Source: Peptoanaerobacter stomatis | GTDB lineage: Bacteria > Bacillota > Clostridia > Peptostreptococcales > Filifactoraceae | Length of the DNA stretch: 64,000 bases | NCBI RefSeq assembly: GCF_000238095.2 | Contig: NZ_JH815226.1 | Span: forward strand, 160,850-224,849 | Direction: 5' to 3' | Part shown: one piece after another, positions 58,201 to 64,000 of the stretch | How positions within the stretch are numbered: the first letter of the stretch is position 1 | How the letters are laid out: each line of letters begins with the position of its first letter | The notes under the pieces: generated by a model | What the model saw: only the letters and a program-made list of their open reading frames with translations | Told to the model about the DNA's origin: nothing | Database searches by the model: none | Position numbers and translations under genes: made by a program

Positions 58201-58758
58201 CGGATATGCTGCAAATATGCTGTATGCTCCTTGCCAAAGCATAAACGCAGGTCTATTATCACTCGGATCTCTGTAAGGATATTCAAAATCATCAATAACT
58301 ACATTTTTAACATGCTTTCTTAATACAGAGGATAGCTCATCATCTTTAATCTGAGCATCAAGATTTATGTTTATACACTCTTTCACCACATCCATTTCTC
58401 CGGTTAATCCGCCGGCTTTTCCCAACGCTATGCTAACTATCTCAATACCGTCTGAGTGTTTTTTATTAGACGGTGCCAATGGAACAGCGTTATTTACATC
58501 TAACAATTTTCTTAATGCCTCTACATATTCTGATGAAGGTGTATTTTGTTTCTCAGATTGTCCATCGTTTGTTGTATTTTCTACTGCATCTTCCTTCTGA
58601 GCGTTTGTTGTATTATTTTGTTCTTGCTCGCTGGCTTGCTCTTGCGATATTTCCTGCCCTTGTGCATATACTGCAAACGGCACTGATGATAATGTATTAC
58701 CATATATCATAGCAGAACACAATGCAAGAGATAACAGTTTTTGTGCCTTTCTTTTCAC
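52264..58758 (-). CDS. NEAT-LRR-SLH surface protein, IlsA-like haem/iron binding
   Basis: Secreted S-layer-type protein of 2,164 residues. Signal peptide about 1-33; five tandem beta modules of about 100 residues (100-645), each ending IxFxDGSxL-like, reminiscent of HID/DUF1533 haemoglobin-binding modules. NEAT-like domains lie at 656-790, 1316-1436, 1669-1786 and 1797-1910. An EF-hand-like DTNNDGQISKEE (822-833) and leucine-rich repeats (855-1125) sit between. Three SLH repeats (about 1990-2160) anchor it. SMADRAL and SMAGKAL match the NEAT haem-loop Ser. Only the last NEAT keeps Tyr1900-x3-Tyr1904. The GTG start follows AAGGAGG. NEAT-LRR-SLH is the layout of B. cereus IlsA, which binds haem and ferritin. 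Confidence 0.88.
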   Translation of the reverse strand: MKRKAQKLLSLALCSAMIYGNTLSSVPFAVYAQGQEISQEQASEQEQNNTTNAQKEDAVENTTNDGQSEKQNTPSSEYVEALRKLLDVNNAVPLAPSNKKHSDGIEIVSIALGKAGGLTGEMDVVKECININLDAQIKDDELSSVLRKHVKNVVIDDFEYPYRDPSDNRPAFMLWQGAYSIFAAYPLGIQAVEDFKKRDAHKVVINFDDGSKLELENPGYVKPDREPQSPTGIAAKYKIVSTAKITDKYDYDNFVINFDKKIEYPDFNKIKEIKIEGSNKIFSKDKFVWSSSSISSKDGDVVRAAENNGNFVDTKAIIKFEDGSILKKSESGSGGQTSNIASQYKIEKTELVTKWGTTELKIHFDKNISLELVNSIKNITINGKLYDQSNPDANKRDITDLGISMNTILTTSLHSDVIKQAQSKTPISIIIQFKDGSILKNAAAENEKPQTNMAAEHKLTGIKAKEDMLFLNFETSLYTFQLRDFSKISVNGQEFEFATLSYALSEDNHSLNIQNSDIVQKAKEKDPVDIVITFADLTKIEKSIAKTVDKIASTYEIESAIANENYNGKKGLVVNFDKNIETDKKIFKTVNINGQDFELSEDKLSVDGKVLFIEGEDILKQAKKKVPVEIMLVFSDDSKLEKNIGEGKEPGLTIDSELPDGDYTLGFNAYKYGENQPSSVGGYLDERVKLHIEGNKKTVSFLNHSFAELLLDMAIKDDDDNKTRFSKNLVEVKNGKPQKAEYSIDLPDLKGKKVVFVLVAMPGSQVGAGDIGDYSKYQKIQIVFKDEVAKGFKDYKVIEDEKSALVEEDKNLIDALAEAGVDTNNDGQISKEELKNAKGKTKELPSGNNKYKIYSNVLDLENKKIKNVSMLRDLGPNIDAIVLASNQIAELPHDVFANATNIRAIFLDGNRIEKIDKDAFANLSKLEHIQMDGNKFTELPDDLFRNNPKLQLISIANTNLSRLGSNFIKNQRNLQNLYIYENKSLTHLPDDFFEGQKNSEKLTNIHFELNSLDNLPSSLGYVTGLSVLKANGNDIKEIPDTFSNLVQLTEADFGYNRITNVPDELYINMALYSKYSNKEPRLQLSHNMISDLPIDKIFETYDNNAKKFARLELNMNYLNSDVSKENREKLEKIGVKFESDKWETYYPQKTNMKAVATAENGVISLKSDLDLLELIYWDKGDLVGGYSSLPTNKASFLSNDEFLSYFDTFGRDANGVSRDLKRNKAALEILKSKIGNDFKVNTVITKNGSVIYEDKSNLPKEEGLLQTFKDDEMKKGDRYILTKSVYEHNNIYGFMKSADFDIEFTANSDAKTQNENEKYNVDVWLKKDDNSNEKSMADRALVKPAKVEKIGDNTYRYTITFKPMEVLGREGHITKFSIFKDGNKQSITPTVKGKQREYVFELNEKVDEVKATILADVMEQMKMPEQKVILVFNWANKPQPPAPEQPKPEQPKEEKPIVKKIEAKIVDAVATATVNEAEVQKLNKEIKKPENTSVELKVDTENKDVKEIKTSIPESLFKAVSDVNKKIIVFTKSAKINLDSKVVKQLEGKGNIQISVKETTLDLKKLPDNFKDKIDSARPVRDFKVTANGSAVRNFDGKITVEIPYVKKSNEDSRAITPYYVKEDGSIQEMTDGVKYDGEKLSFKTDHFSTFVIGYDKSKLQTSGSSDELSDGVHTVSAWLRKENSNEESMAGKALSENVKVVKNGSIYKYTITFVPLEILGRTGHITSFAIDRNGTKEVVSEVSDGVYEFELDYKAKELKVYLKADIMDELGLGEQRAFIMFNWDGANTKPVKIERDLNVKVLDMDTNKESIINKFINPIAKLVEESGKYKYTVEFKTIKLNDKSGDITSFSIYNGQDSDTISPTKIDNDDYIVSYTFTLDEKPDKVKASIKADNVIDTYKDVYLVFTETNEVKKDSKQDKKKEVEQKLKKKIEKILSKEERKYYKKQTLESLEKAFEAFKKGEKDSEAKLRAVLETARLEKVTTLLQSGYMVGYPENKFMPNKQITVAEASVMFANLIDEETNEMPVTKAKTWYSKGVNKLVALGYIKVEKDTKLDPDRAITRAEYAYILAKLGNYKDGTKSLKDVKNDYWAAKEISSLVEKGIISGYKDGSFKPDNTITRAEACSMVNRAFNLKADISNKKPYSDVKKDSWAYEAIMTAAKK

Positions 58759-58802
58759 AATTTTCCTCCTTGATTAAATGCTTTAAAAATTTTATAAAAG
58801 TT

Positions 58803-58837
58803 TTATCATAATTAATAAATGATAAGATTATAATCAT
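58803..58837 (-). promoter_or_regulatory. Fur-like operator(s) upstream of the NEAT gene
   Basis: TTATCAT-N9-ATGATAA (58803-58825) overlaps the imperfect palindrome ATGATAAGATTATAATCAT (58819-58837). The second resembles the Fur box GATAATGATAATCATTATC and contains a -10-like TATAAT on the minus strand (58832-58827). It lies 45-80 nt before the start codon. Iron-dependent repression is inferred. Confidence 0.55.
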
Positions 58838-58920
58838 TAACAAATCACAACTATCCGCAAAAAATCTCATAGCAACACAAAGCAAATATATATAATGCAT
58901 CATAAATTTGATAGGCTGGT

Positions 58921-58949
58921 TTTATAAATCGAATAATTATTTGTGTCAA
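58921..58949 (-). promoter_or_regulatory. Candidate promoter of the NEAT gene
   Basis: TTGACA (58949-58944), 17 nt, TATAAA (58926-58921) on the minus strand, giving a 5' leader of about 155 nt that contains the Fur-like sites. Confidence 0.55.
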
Positions 58950-59203
58950 TGCTATAAAACGTTAAATAGAAATATTGCAAAAATAATTATGTCTTATTAA
59001 GTTTTAAATTAAAACTGACAATTTTAAGTATAAATAATTTGCAAAGAGCTACATAAAAATATGTTAAAATTAATTTTTAATATATACATAATCCGTATAT
59101 ATTACGTTCAATCCATAGGCAAACTGCAAAAAAGCTATACATAATCAAGTTATAATCTTATACATAAATCTGAATTACAACACTTGATAAAAAATTATAC
59201 GAT

Positions 59204-59216
59204 CATGATAATCATG
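59204..59216. promoter_or_regulatory. Second Fur-box-like palindrome
   Basis: CATGAT-A-ATCATG includes ATGATAATCAT, the central 11 bp of the classical 19-bp Fur box. It stands in the 690-nt gap between the ABC pair and the NEAT gene, over 400 nt before the NEAT start. The rest of this gap (58950-59400) shows no gene I can support. Confidence 0.45.
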
Positions 59217-59406
59217 TACTTTTTTATCAGTAAAATCTAATACTTTTATCGATAATATGTAATATTAAAAATGTTGCAACATCATATGATAAAACAAACT
59301 TATTGCATTAAGTATTATATTACAAGTGAATTATTTTGTCAAATGAATATTCAGGTAAAATTAAATTTAATATCACAATTAACCAATATCAATTCTCTAC
59401 ATCAAA

Positions 59407-59441
59407 AAACAGGATATATTCTTATAAAATATATCCTGTTT
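59407..59441 (-). terminator. Terminator of the ABC transporter pair
   Basis: AAACAGGATATAT (59407-59419) and ATATATCCTGTTT (59429-59441), a 13-bp stem with a 9-nt loop, followed by T-rich sequence on the minus strand. It is adjacent to the stop codon at 59447. Confidence 0.8.
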
Positions 59442-59446
59442 GAAAT

Positions 59447-61087
59447 TTACTCTACTTTATATACTTTTTCAGCTATTGCCAATGTTGATTTTCTATGTGA
59501 AACTAAAATTACAGTTTTATTTAGACTTTCTTGTTTTATTGTTTTTAAAATTACTGCCTCGTTTAAGCTGTCCAAATTACTTGTAGGCTCATCTAACAAG
59601 AGTACAGGAGCATCGTGCAAAAAGGCTCTTGCCATAGATATTCTTTGTTTTTCTCCCGCACTTAATTGATTAATTGCTTCTCCTATAGGCGTATCATATT
59701 TATCCGGTAATTTATCTATAAATTCGTGTATAGACGCTTTTTTACTCGCCTCTATAATTTCTTCCATAGAAGCATTTTCTCTTGCTATTCTTATATTTTC
59801 TGCAATAGTTCCTTGAAACAATATTGTTTCCTGCGTTACATAGCTTTGTATATTTCTAAGACTCTTTGTGTTTAATTCTTTTATATCTTCATTGCCTATG
59901 TTTATCTTACCTCTGTTTACATCCCAAAAACGCATAATAAGTTTCAGCATTGTAGATTTACCGCTACCGCTTTTGCCTAATATACCTATGATTTTATTCT
60001 TTTCAAAATTCATATTTGCATTTTTGAAAATTTGTTTTGAATCATATGCAAAATCTACATCATCTATATTTATATCTTCATATTTTGCTATGTTTTCTGA
60101 TATATTTTCTTCAACTTGAGGCTGTTCTTCAAGCAAACCTAACACTCTTCGTCCACTTGACAATGTCTGCAAAAGATTATTCGAAAGATTGCTGAGAGCT
60201 ATAAAAGGACCGAATGATGATAAAGAAAGTACGGTAGGTATTACTACCATCTCAAAAGGCGCATTTGTCACTTCTCTTACGAACATCGTGTATAAAAATA
60301 TTGTAATTCCTGTAACTATTACCGTTAAATCACTAAGTGCTTTTGTAAGCTCTTCATATTCTTTAAGTTCTCTATTTGTGTCTTCCAATTTTTCTGTCAT
60401 AACCTGCATAGTATCCATACGTTCTTTTGTGTTGCCGTATTGCATACTTTCTCTTAATCCCTTTAGGCTTTCAAGCACATAACTGCTAAGTACAGCAAAA
60501 TCGGAGCGAAATTTTTTGCCATTTTCTTCTCCAAGTCTTGTTATAAGTCTTGGAATAAATATTGATGTAGTCAAATATGCAACAAGCAATATAAACATCG
60601 CTACTACACTATACTGATACATTATAAATAAAATTATCAAGCCCATAAAAAATGCAATACACACAGGTGCAATAGTATGTGCAAAAAAAACTTCAAGAAG
60701 CTCTATATCCGTAGTTATAAGAGCAATCAAATCACCTTTATCTCTGCCCTCCAATTTTGCAGGAGATAAGCGTCTAAGTACGGTATATATTTTATCTCTT
60801 ATTATAGCCAAAACTCTAAAAGCTATATAATGCCCTGAATACTGCTCCGCATATCTGAGTACACCTCTCAAAACTGCAAGTATAATAACTGCATAAAATA
60901 TATGATTATATGTTATCTTTGTAAGCTCACCCATATATATTAGCAAGGCAATACCGCCAAGTACAGGTATTCCAATAGAACAGATAAATCCTATAACTCC
61001 CATAACTATTGTAATAATCATTATAGGAAACAACGGCTTAACTATTTTTAATAAATCAGATATTAAAGACAACTTGCTCTTGTTCAT
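59447..61087 (-). CDS. ABC transporter permease/ATPase, CydC-like
   Basis: Fused membrane-ATPase half-transporter, 546 residues. About six membrane segments (20-300) precede the ATPase with GILGKSGSGKSTMLKLIMRF (Walker A), VLLLDEPTSNLD (Walker B) and LVSHRKSTLA (switch His). The signature reads LSAGEKQR, with Ala in place of the first Gly of LSGGQ. It should form a heterodimer with the protein encoded just upstream, with which it overlaps by 32 nt. CydDC-type exporters handle thiols or haem; the nearby NEAT protein favours haem, but that is inference. AGGAG lies 9 nt before the ATG. Confidence 0.88.
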   Translation of the reverse strand: MNKSKLSLISDLLKIVKPLFPIMIITIVMGVIGFICSIGIPVLGGIALLIYMGELTKITYNHIFYAVIILAVLRGVLRYAEQYSGHYIAFRVLAIIRDKIYTVLRRLSPAKLEGRDKGDLIALITTDIELLEVFFAHTIAPVCIAFFMGLIILFIMYQYSVVAMFILLVAYLTTSIFIPRLITRLGEENGKKFRSDFAVLSSYVLESLKGLRESMQYGNTKERMDTMQVMTEKLEDTNRELKEYEELTKALSDLTVIVTGITIFLYTMFVREVTNAPFEMVVIPTVLSLSSFGPFIALSNLSNNLLQTLSSGRRVLGLLEEQPQVEENISENIAKYEDINIDDVDFAYDSKQIFKNANMNFEKNKIIGILGKSGSGKSTMLKLIMRFWDVNRGKINIGNEDIKELNTKSLRNIQSYVTQETILFQGTIAENIRIARENASMEEIIEASKKASIHEFIDKLPDKYDTPIGEAINQLSAGEKQRISMARAFLHDAPVLLLDEPTSNLDSLNEAVILKTIKQESLNKTVILVSHRKSTLAIAEKVYKVE

Positions 61088-62819
61088 AATCGTCTGCTCC
61101 TTTCTTGAAATTTTCCAAATCTTGCTGTTTTGTATAAAGTGTATAGAACTGTTTTTTATTTTCTAACAACTGATTTAAATTACCTTGCTCAACAAGTCTT
61201 CCTTCTTCAAATACAAGTATATTATCTGCTTGCTTGACATTTTCCAATCTATGACTTATAAGTAGTATTGTTTTCTTCTTTTTCAGTGAATTTATACAAT
61301 TAAGTATTATTTCTTCACTTTCTACATCTATATTTGATGTAGCTTCATCAAATATATAGATATTTACATCTTTTAATAATGCTCTTGCTATAGCTAATCT
61401 TTGTTTTTGACCTCCTGACAGATTACTTGCATTTTCTGCAAGTTTTGTGTCAAGCCCTTCTTTTGTCTGTAAAAAATCCCAAAGATTTACTCGTTGTAAT
61501 ACATCTATCATATCCTTATCGTTACAGGATTTTTTTGCAATAATTAAATTTTCTCTCACAGTGCCTTTGAATATATAATTTTCATTTTTTACCAAACATA
61601 TATTATTCCAAAGACTTGATGATGATATATCTTTAATCTGTACATCTCCTACAAGTATATCTCCTGTATAATGTCTGTATTGCAATGTAAGTAAATTTGC
61701 CAACGTACTTTTTCCTGAACCGCTTTCTCCAACAATACCCACGAAACTTCCTTTTTTAATAACAGTGTTCACGTCTTGCAATACTGTTCTTTGTTCATTG
61801 TATGAAAAAGATACATTTTTTACTTCTATATCCGCAAATTCTTCTACGTCCTGTGTATCACCATTATCTTCCGGCATATCTAATATTGCAAACAATCTGT
61901 CACTTGCCGACATACCGTTCATAGCTATATGAAAAAACGAACCTAATATTCTAAGCGGTATAAAAAATTCTGAAGAAATCATCATTATGAAAAATGCCTG
62001 ACCTATATTTATTCTTCCATTTATAAGCTCAACTGTTGCAAATATCACGCCAAGTGCAGCTCCCATATATGCTATTAAATCCATAAGAGATACTGAATTA
62101 AGTTGCATAACCAATACGCTCATAGTTATTTTTCTGAAGTTTTCGGCATTATCGTTCATCTTTTCCTGCTGTCTTTCATCTGCTCCATATATCTTCAGCG
62201 TTGTAAGTCCTTGCAAATTTTCGTAAAAATCATCGCCGAGTTTGGTATATTTTCCCCAATATTTTGCAAATAATTTCTTAGCAAATTTTTGTACTGCAAT
62301 TATAGATAAGGGAATAAGCGGTACACAAAGCATAAGCACTAATGCTGTTTTAATACTAAGCACACTTATCACAATAAATAATGTAAGTGGCGCAATAAGG
62401 CTGTAAAAAAATTGCGGAAGATATCTGCTGAAATATATCTCCATTTGTTCTATACCTTCGCTGAATAATTGAGTTACTTGTGATATAGATACTTTTTGTG
62501 CATAATTTGTACCAAAACTTATCATTTTTTGGTATAACTTATCTCTAAGCGTGTATTTTATCTTACCGCTTGCTAAAAAACTTTGTTTTGCAACTTTTAA
62601 TCTAAAAAAATATCTTATTGCTGTTAAAATTATTATAATAGTTACATTTATGTTAACAGTTTCTATGTCTATGCTTCTGTCAACTGTTTTTTGTAATATA
62701 ATCGATATGCAGTATATTGATACTATATTACATATAAGGCATATCCAATTAAAAAACACTATGTTTTTTATGTGTTTCATACCTTCCGGCGCTTCTTGAA
62801 TCAACCTTTTTTTTATCAA
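61056..62819 (-). CDS. ABC transporter permease/ATPase, CydD-like
   Basis: Partner half-transporter, 587 residues, with six membrane segments (about 20-300). The ATPase has GIVGESGSGKSTLANLLTLQ (Walker A), LSGGQKQRLAIARALL (complete signature) and IYIFDEATSNID (Walker B) with LLISHRLENV. It starts with TTG, 8 nt after AAGGAG. The C-terminal 11 codons overlap the next gene, indicating tight coupling. The substrate is not evident; amino acids, peptides, glutathione or haem are options. Confidence 0.88.
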   Translation of the reverse strand: MIKKRLIQEAPEGMKHIKNIVFFNWICLICNIVSIYCISIILQKTVDRSIDIETVNINVTIIIILTAIRYFFRLKVAKQSFLASGKIKYTLRDKLYQKMISFGTNYAQKVSISQVTQLFSEGIEQMEIYFSRYLPQFFYSLIAPLTLFIVISVLSIKTALVLMLCVPLIPLSIIAVQKFAKKLFAKYWGKYTKLGDDFYENLQGLTTLKIYGADERQQEKMNDNAENFRKITMSVLVMQLNSVSLMDLIAYMGAALGVIFATVELINGRINIGQAFFIMMISSEFFIPLRILGSFFHIAMNGMSASDRLFAILDMPEDNGDTQDVEEFADIEVKNVSFSYNEQRTVLQDVNTVIKKGSFVGIVGESGSGKSTLANLLTLQYRHYTGDILVGDVQIKDISSSSLWNNICLVKNENYIFKGTVRENLIIAKKSCNDKDMIDVLQRVNLWDFLQTKEGLDTKLAENASNLSGGQKQRLAIARALLKDVNIYIFDEATSNIDVESEEIILNCINSLKKKKTILLISHRLENVKQADNILVFEEGRLVEQGNLNQLLENKKQFYTLYTKQQDLENFKKGADDYEQEQVVFNI

Positions 62820-63036
62820 ATCCGGTTCTCCTTTATCATAATTTTTGATGTTGAAGTAATGCTAATAAATAAAGTATATTTTCATATCATTAGATAAAAA
62901 TCTTTATTTTACAAGTTTTACAGACCATTAATAGTTTAAAATTCTATAAAAACATTACAGATCAATGAGTTTTTATTATATTCATCAGTATTACTTTACA
63001 TTTTAAATAAATTTTAGTATTACAATAAAAATATAA

Positions 63037-63399
63037 TTATTCCTGTGCTGTATTTACCCTAAATATAAAATAATAATAATGTGCCAATAATACCACACCC
63101 ATAAACGCTTTTAAATGAATACTTTTCGCTAAAAATATACCTATTAATAAAAGCACTGTCACCATTGCAAGAAGTGATATTTTTCTCTTTTTAGTCATAC
63201 TTTTGTTTTCTACATAACTTTCAATATACTGTTTGTATATCTTGGTATTTTTAAACCATTCATTTACTTTTGTTGAGCTTTTTGCAAAACAAACTCCTGA
63301 CAACAATAAAAACGGTGTCGTAGGCAAAAGCACAATGAATATTCCTATTATTCCAAGCGCAAGTGATATGAATCCTATTGTTAGTATTATATATTTCAT
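63037..63399 (-). CDS. YbaN/DUF454 family inner membrane protein
   Basis: Small membrane protein, 120 residues, with one long N-terminal hydrophobic hairpin (IILTIGFISLALGIIGIFIV) and a C-terminal pair (about 75-110). LLPTTPFLLLSGVCFAKSS and NEWFKNTKIYKQYIESYVEN are the DUF454 hallmark. Function unknown. GGAGA lies before the ATG. It is 217 nt upstream of the ABC pair and may share a transcript with it. Confidence 0.88.
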   Translation of the reverse strand: MKYIILTIGFISLALGIIGIFIVLLPTTPFLLLSGVCFAKSSTKVNEWFKNTKIYKQYIESYVENKSMTKKRKISLLAMVTVLLLIGIFLAKSIHLKAFMGVVLLAHYYYFIFRVNTAQE

Positions 63400-63751
63400 A
63401 TGCTCTCCAATTCTGTATAATATATATTTATAAAAATGTATATTCTCTAAAAAAATATAATCTTAAAAGTCTACTAATATTGTTAAATTTCAACTTATCA
63501 AAACTTGTCTTAAAAGCGTATATTTACGTCATTATTCTATAATTTCGCTTATATCGTTTTAATACAGGCATTCAAGATATATTAGTCTGTCTTGTTCTGA
63601 GATTTTTACAAAATAAATTTTACTTGTCTGTATTATTTTATAAAACAAATTTTATATATTCAATACAAAAAATTAATTTTATAAAGTATATAAAAATAAT
63701 TATATACCATTCTATAAGTAAATCATATTTTATAAATATTTATTATTTTAA
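63400..63751. other. Gap before ybaN with no recognised feature
   Basis: 352 nt of AT-rich sequence between the partial end gene and ybaN. I see no ORF, repeat, riboswitch or hairpin with a T-run that I would name. Confidence 0.4.
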
Positions 63752-64000
63752 TTATGATACTTTTTTTAATGCTTTAGAAAATCTTGCAATAGCATCATTC
63801 ATATCTTCTTCATTAGGTTCTCTTGATTTTTCTCCAGCGCTTATCATTTTGTTTAGTATAGGTTTAGGCAAAAATAGAGGCGGTTTTGTTTTAAGTTTTT
63901 CGAGTAATTTCGGATCTACAAGTCCGTTATAAATACCTACTTCTATAAGTTTATTTGATTTATCCGCAAGCTTGTTCATATTTTTTATAACATCCTGTCC
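63752..64000 (-). CDS. C-terminal part of an unrecognised protein, runs off the window
   Basis: A minus-strand frame ending at 63752. An ATG occurs at 63979, but the frame stays open to the window edge (seven more codons, GQDVIKN), so this is probably the tail of a longer protein. At least 82 residues are visible, charged and helical, with LKTKPPLFLPKPILNKMIS and a Glu/Asp-rich end. I do not recognise the family. Confidence 0.6.
   Translation of the reverse strand, partial: GQDVIKNMNKLADKSNKLIEVGIYNGLVDPKLLEKLKTKPPLFLPKPILNKMISAGEKSREPNEEDMNDAIARFSKALKKVS

Noticed and set aside
58697-58903. 68-codon minus-strand frame upstream of the NEAT gene
   Set aside because: It overlaps the NEAT start and signal peptide in another frame and has no ribosome site; odd composition.
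59271-59669. Plus-strand open frame opposite the end of the CydC-like ABC gene
   Set aside because: It runs across a terminator hairpin and antisense to conserved ATPase motifs, and lacks a ribosome site; a shadow frame.

Overview
The window is about 64 kb of very AT-rich, low-GC DNA from a Gram-positive-type anaerobe of the Clostridia/Tissierellia kind. Supporting signs are AGGAGG-type ribosome sites, frequent GTG and TTG starts, a serine T-box riboswitch, a PASTA kinase, Etf-linked lactate oxidation and surface proteins carrying S-layer homology (SLH) domains. A member of the Peptostreptococcaceae or a related family is plausible, but nothing here fixes the species. I see no rRNA, tRNA, CRISPR array, prophage or intact insertion sequence. 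Nearly all genes lie on the minus strand; the exceptions are the serine operon (21.4-24.8 kb) and one drug/metabolite transporter gene (44.1-45.0 kb).

Region 1 (0-8.9 kb, minus) is a lactate-use operon, transcribed lctP, D-lactate dehydrogenase, acyl-CoA dehydrogenase, etfB, etfA, larA, GntR regulator. It has a good promoter with a GGTC-N-GACC operator on the start point. Lactate is imported, racemised by a nickel-pincer LarA and oxidised by a flavin dehydrogenase that should pass electrons to EtfAB. The inserted acyl-CoA dehydrogenase gene and the absence of a ferredoxin domain on EtfA set it apart from the Acetobacterium woodii lct operon.

Region 2 (9-20.7 kb, minus) is housekeeping: nadE, a CoA-binding protein, two unrecognised small proteins, coaD and rsmD, then the conserved rsmB / rlmN / stp / prkC / rsgA / rpe / thiN cluster linking ribosome maturation and Ser/Thr phosphorylation.

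Region 3 (20.9-24.8 kb, plus) is a serine operon under a T-box whose specifier (UCC) and acceptor-pairing sequence (UGGC) both fit tRNA-Ser. It encodes a class V aminotransferase, SerA and a DUF1015 protein with an ADGHHR motif. No phosphoserine phosphatase gene is seen, so DUF1015 is a candidate for a missing serine/phosphoserine step.

Region 4 (25-43.5 kb, minus) holds pepF, a Gx-type membrane protein, pgi, a lipoprotein, htrA and walJ, a membrane GGDEF protein, a complete branched-chain amino-acid ABC transporter (livJ-H-M-G-F) and the aspartate-to-threonine genes (hom-thrC-thrB-lysC).

Region 5 (44-63.4 kb) is the accessory and surface part. It has a 2,294-residue subtilisin-family protease with SLH anchors, and a 2,164-residue SLH protein combining repeated beta modules, NEAT-like haem domains and leucine-rich repeats, an architecture like Bacillus cereus IlsA. 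Fur-like palindromes lie upstream of the latter. Next come a CydDC-like pair of fused ABC proteins and a YbaN/DUF454 membrane protein. Together these could form a haem/iron acquisition and handling module, which is the most interesting part of the window. Several AT-rich intergenic gaps carry short dispersed repeats with ATACTAA-type ends.
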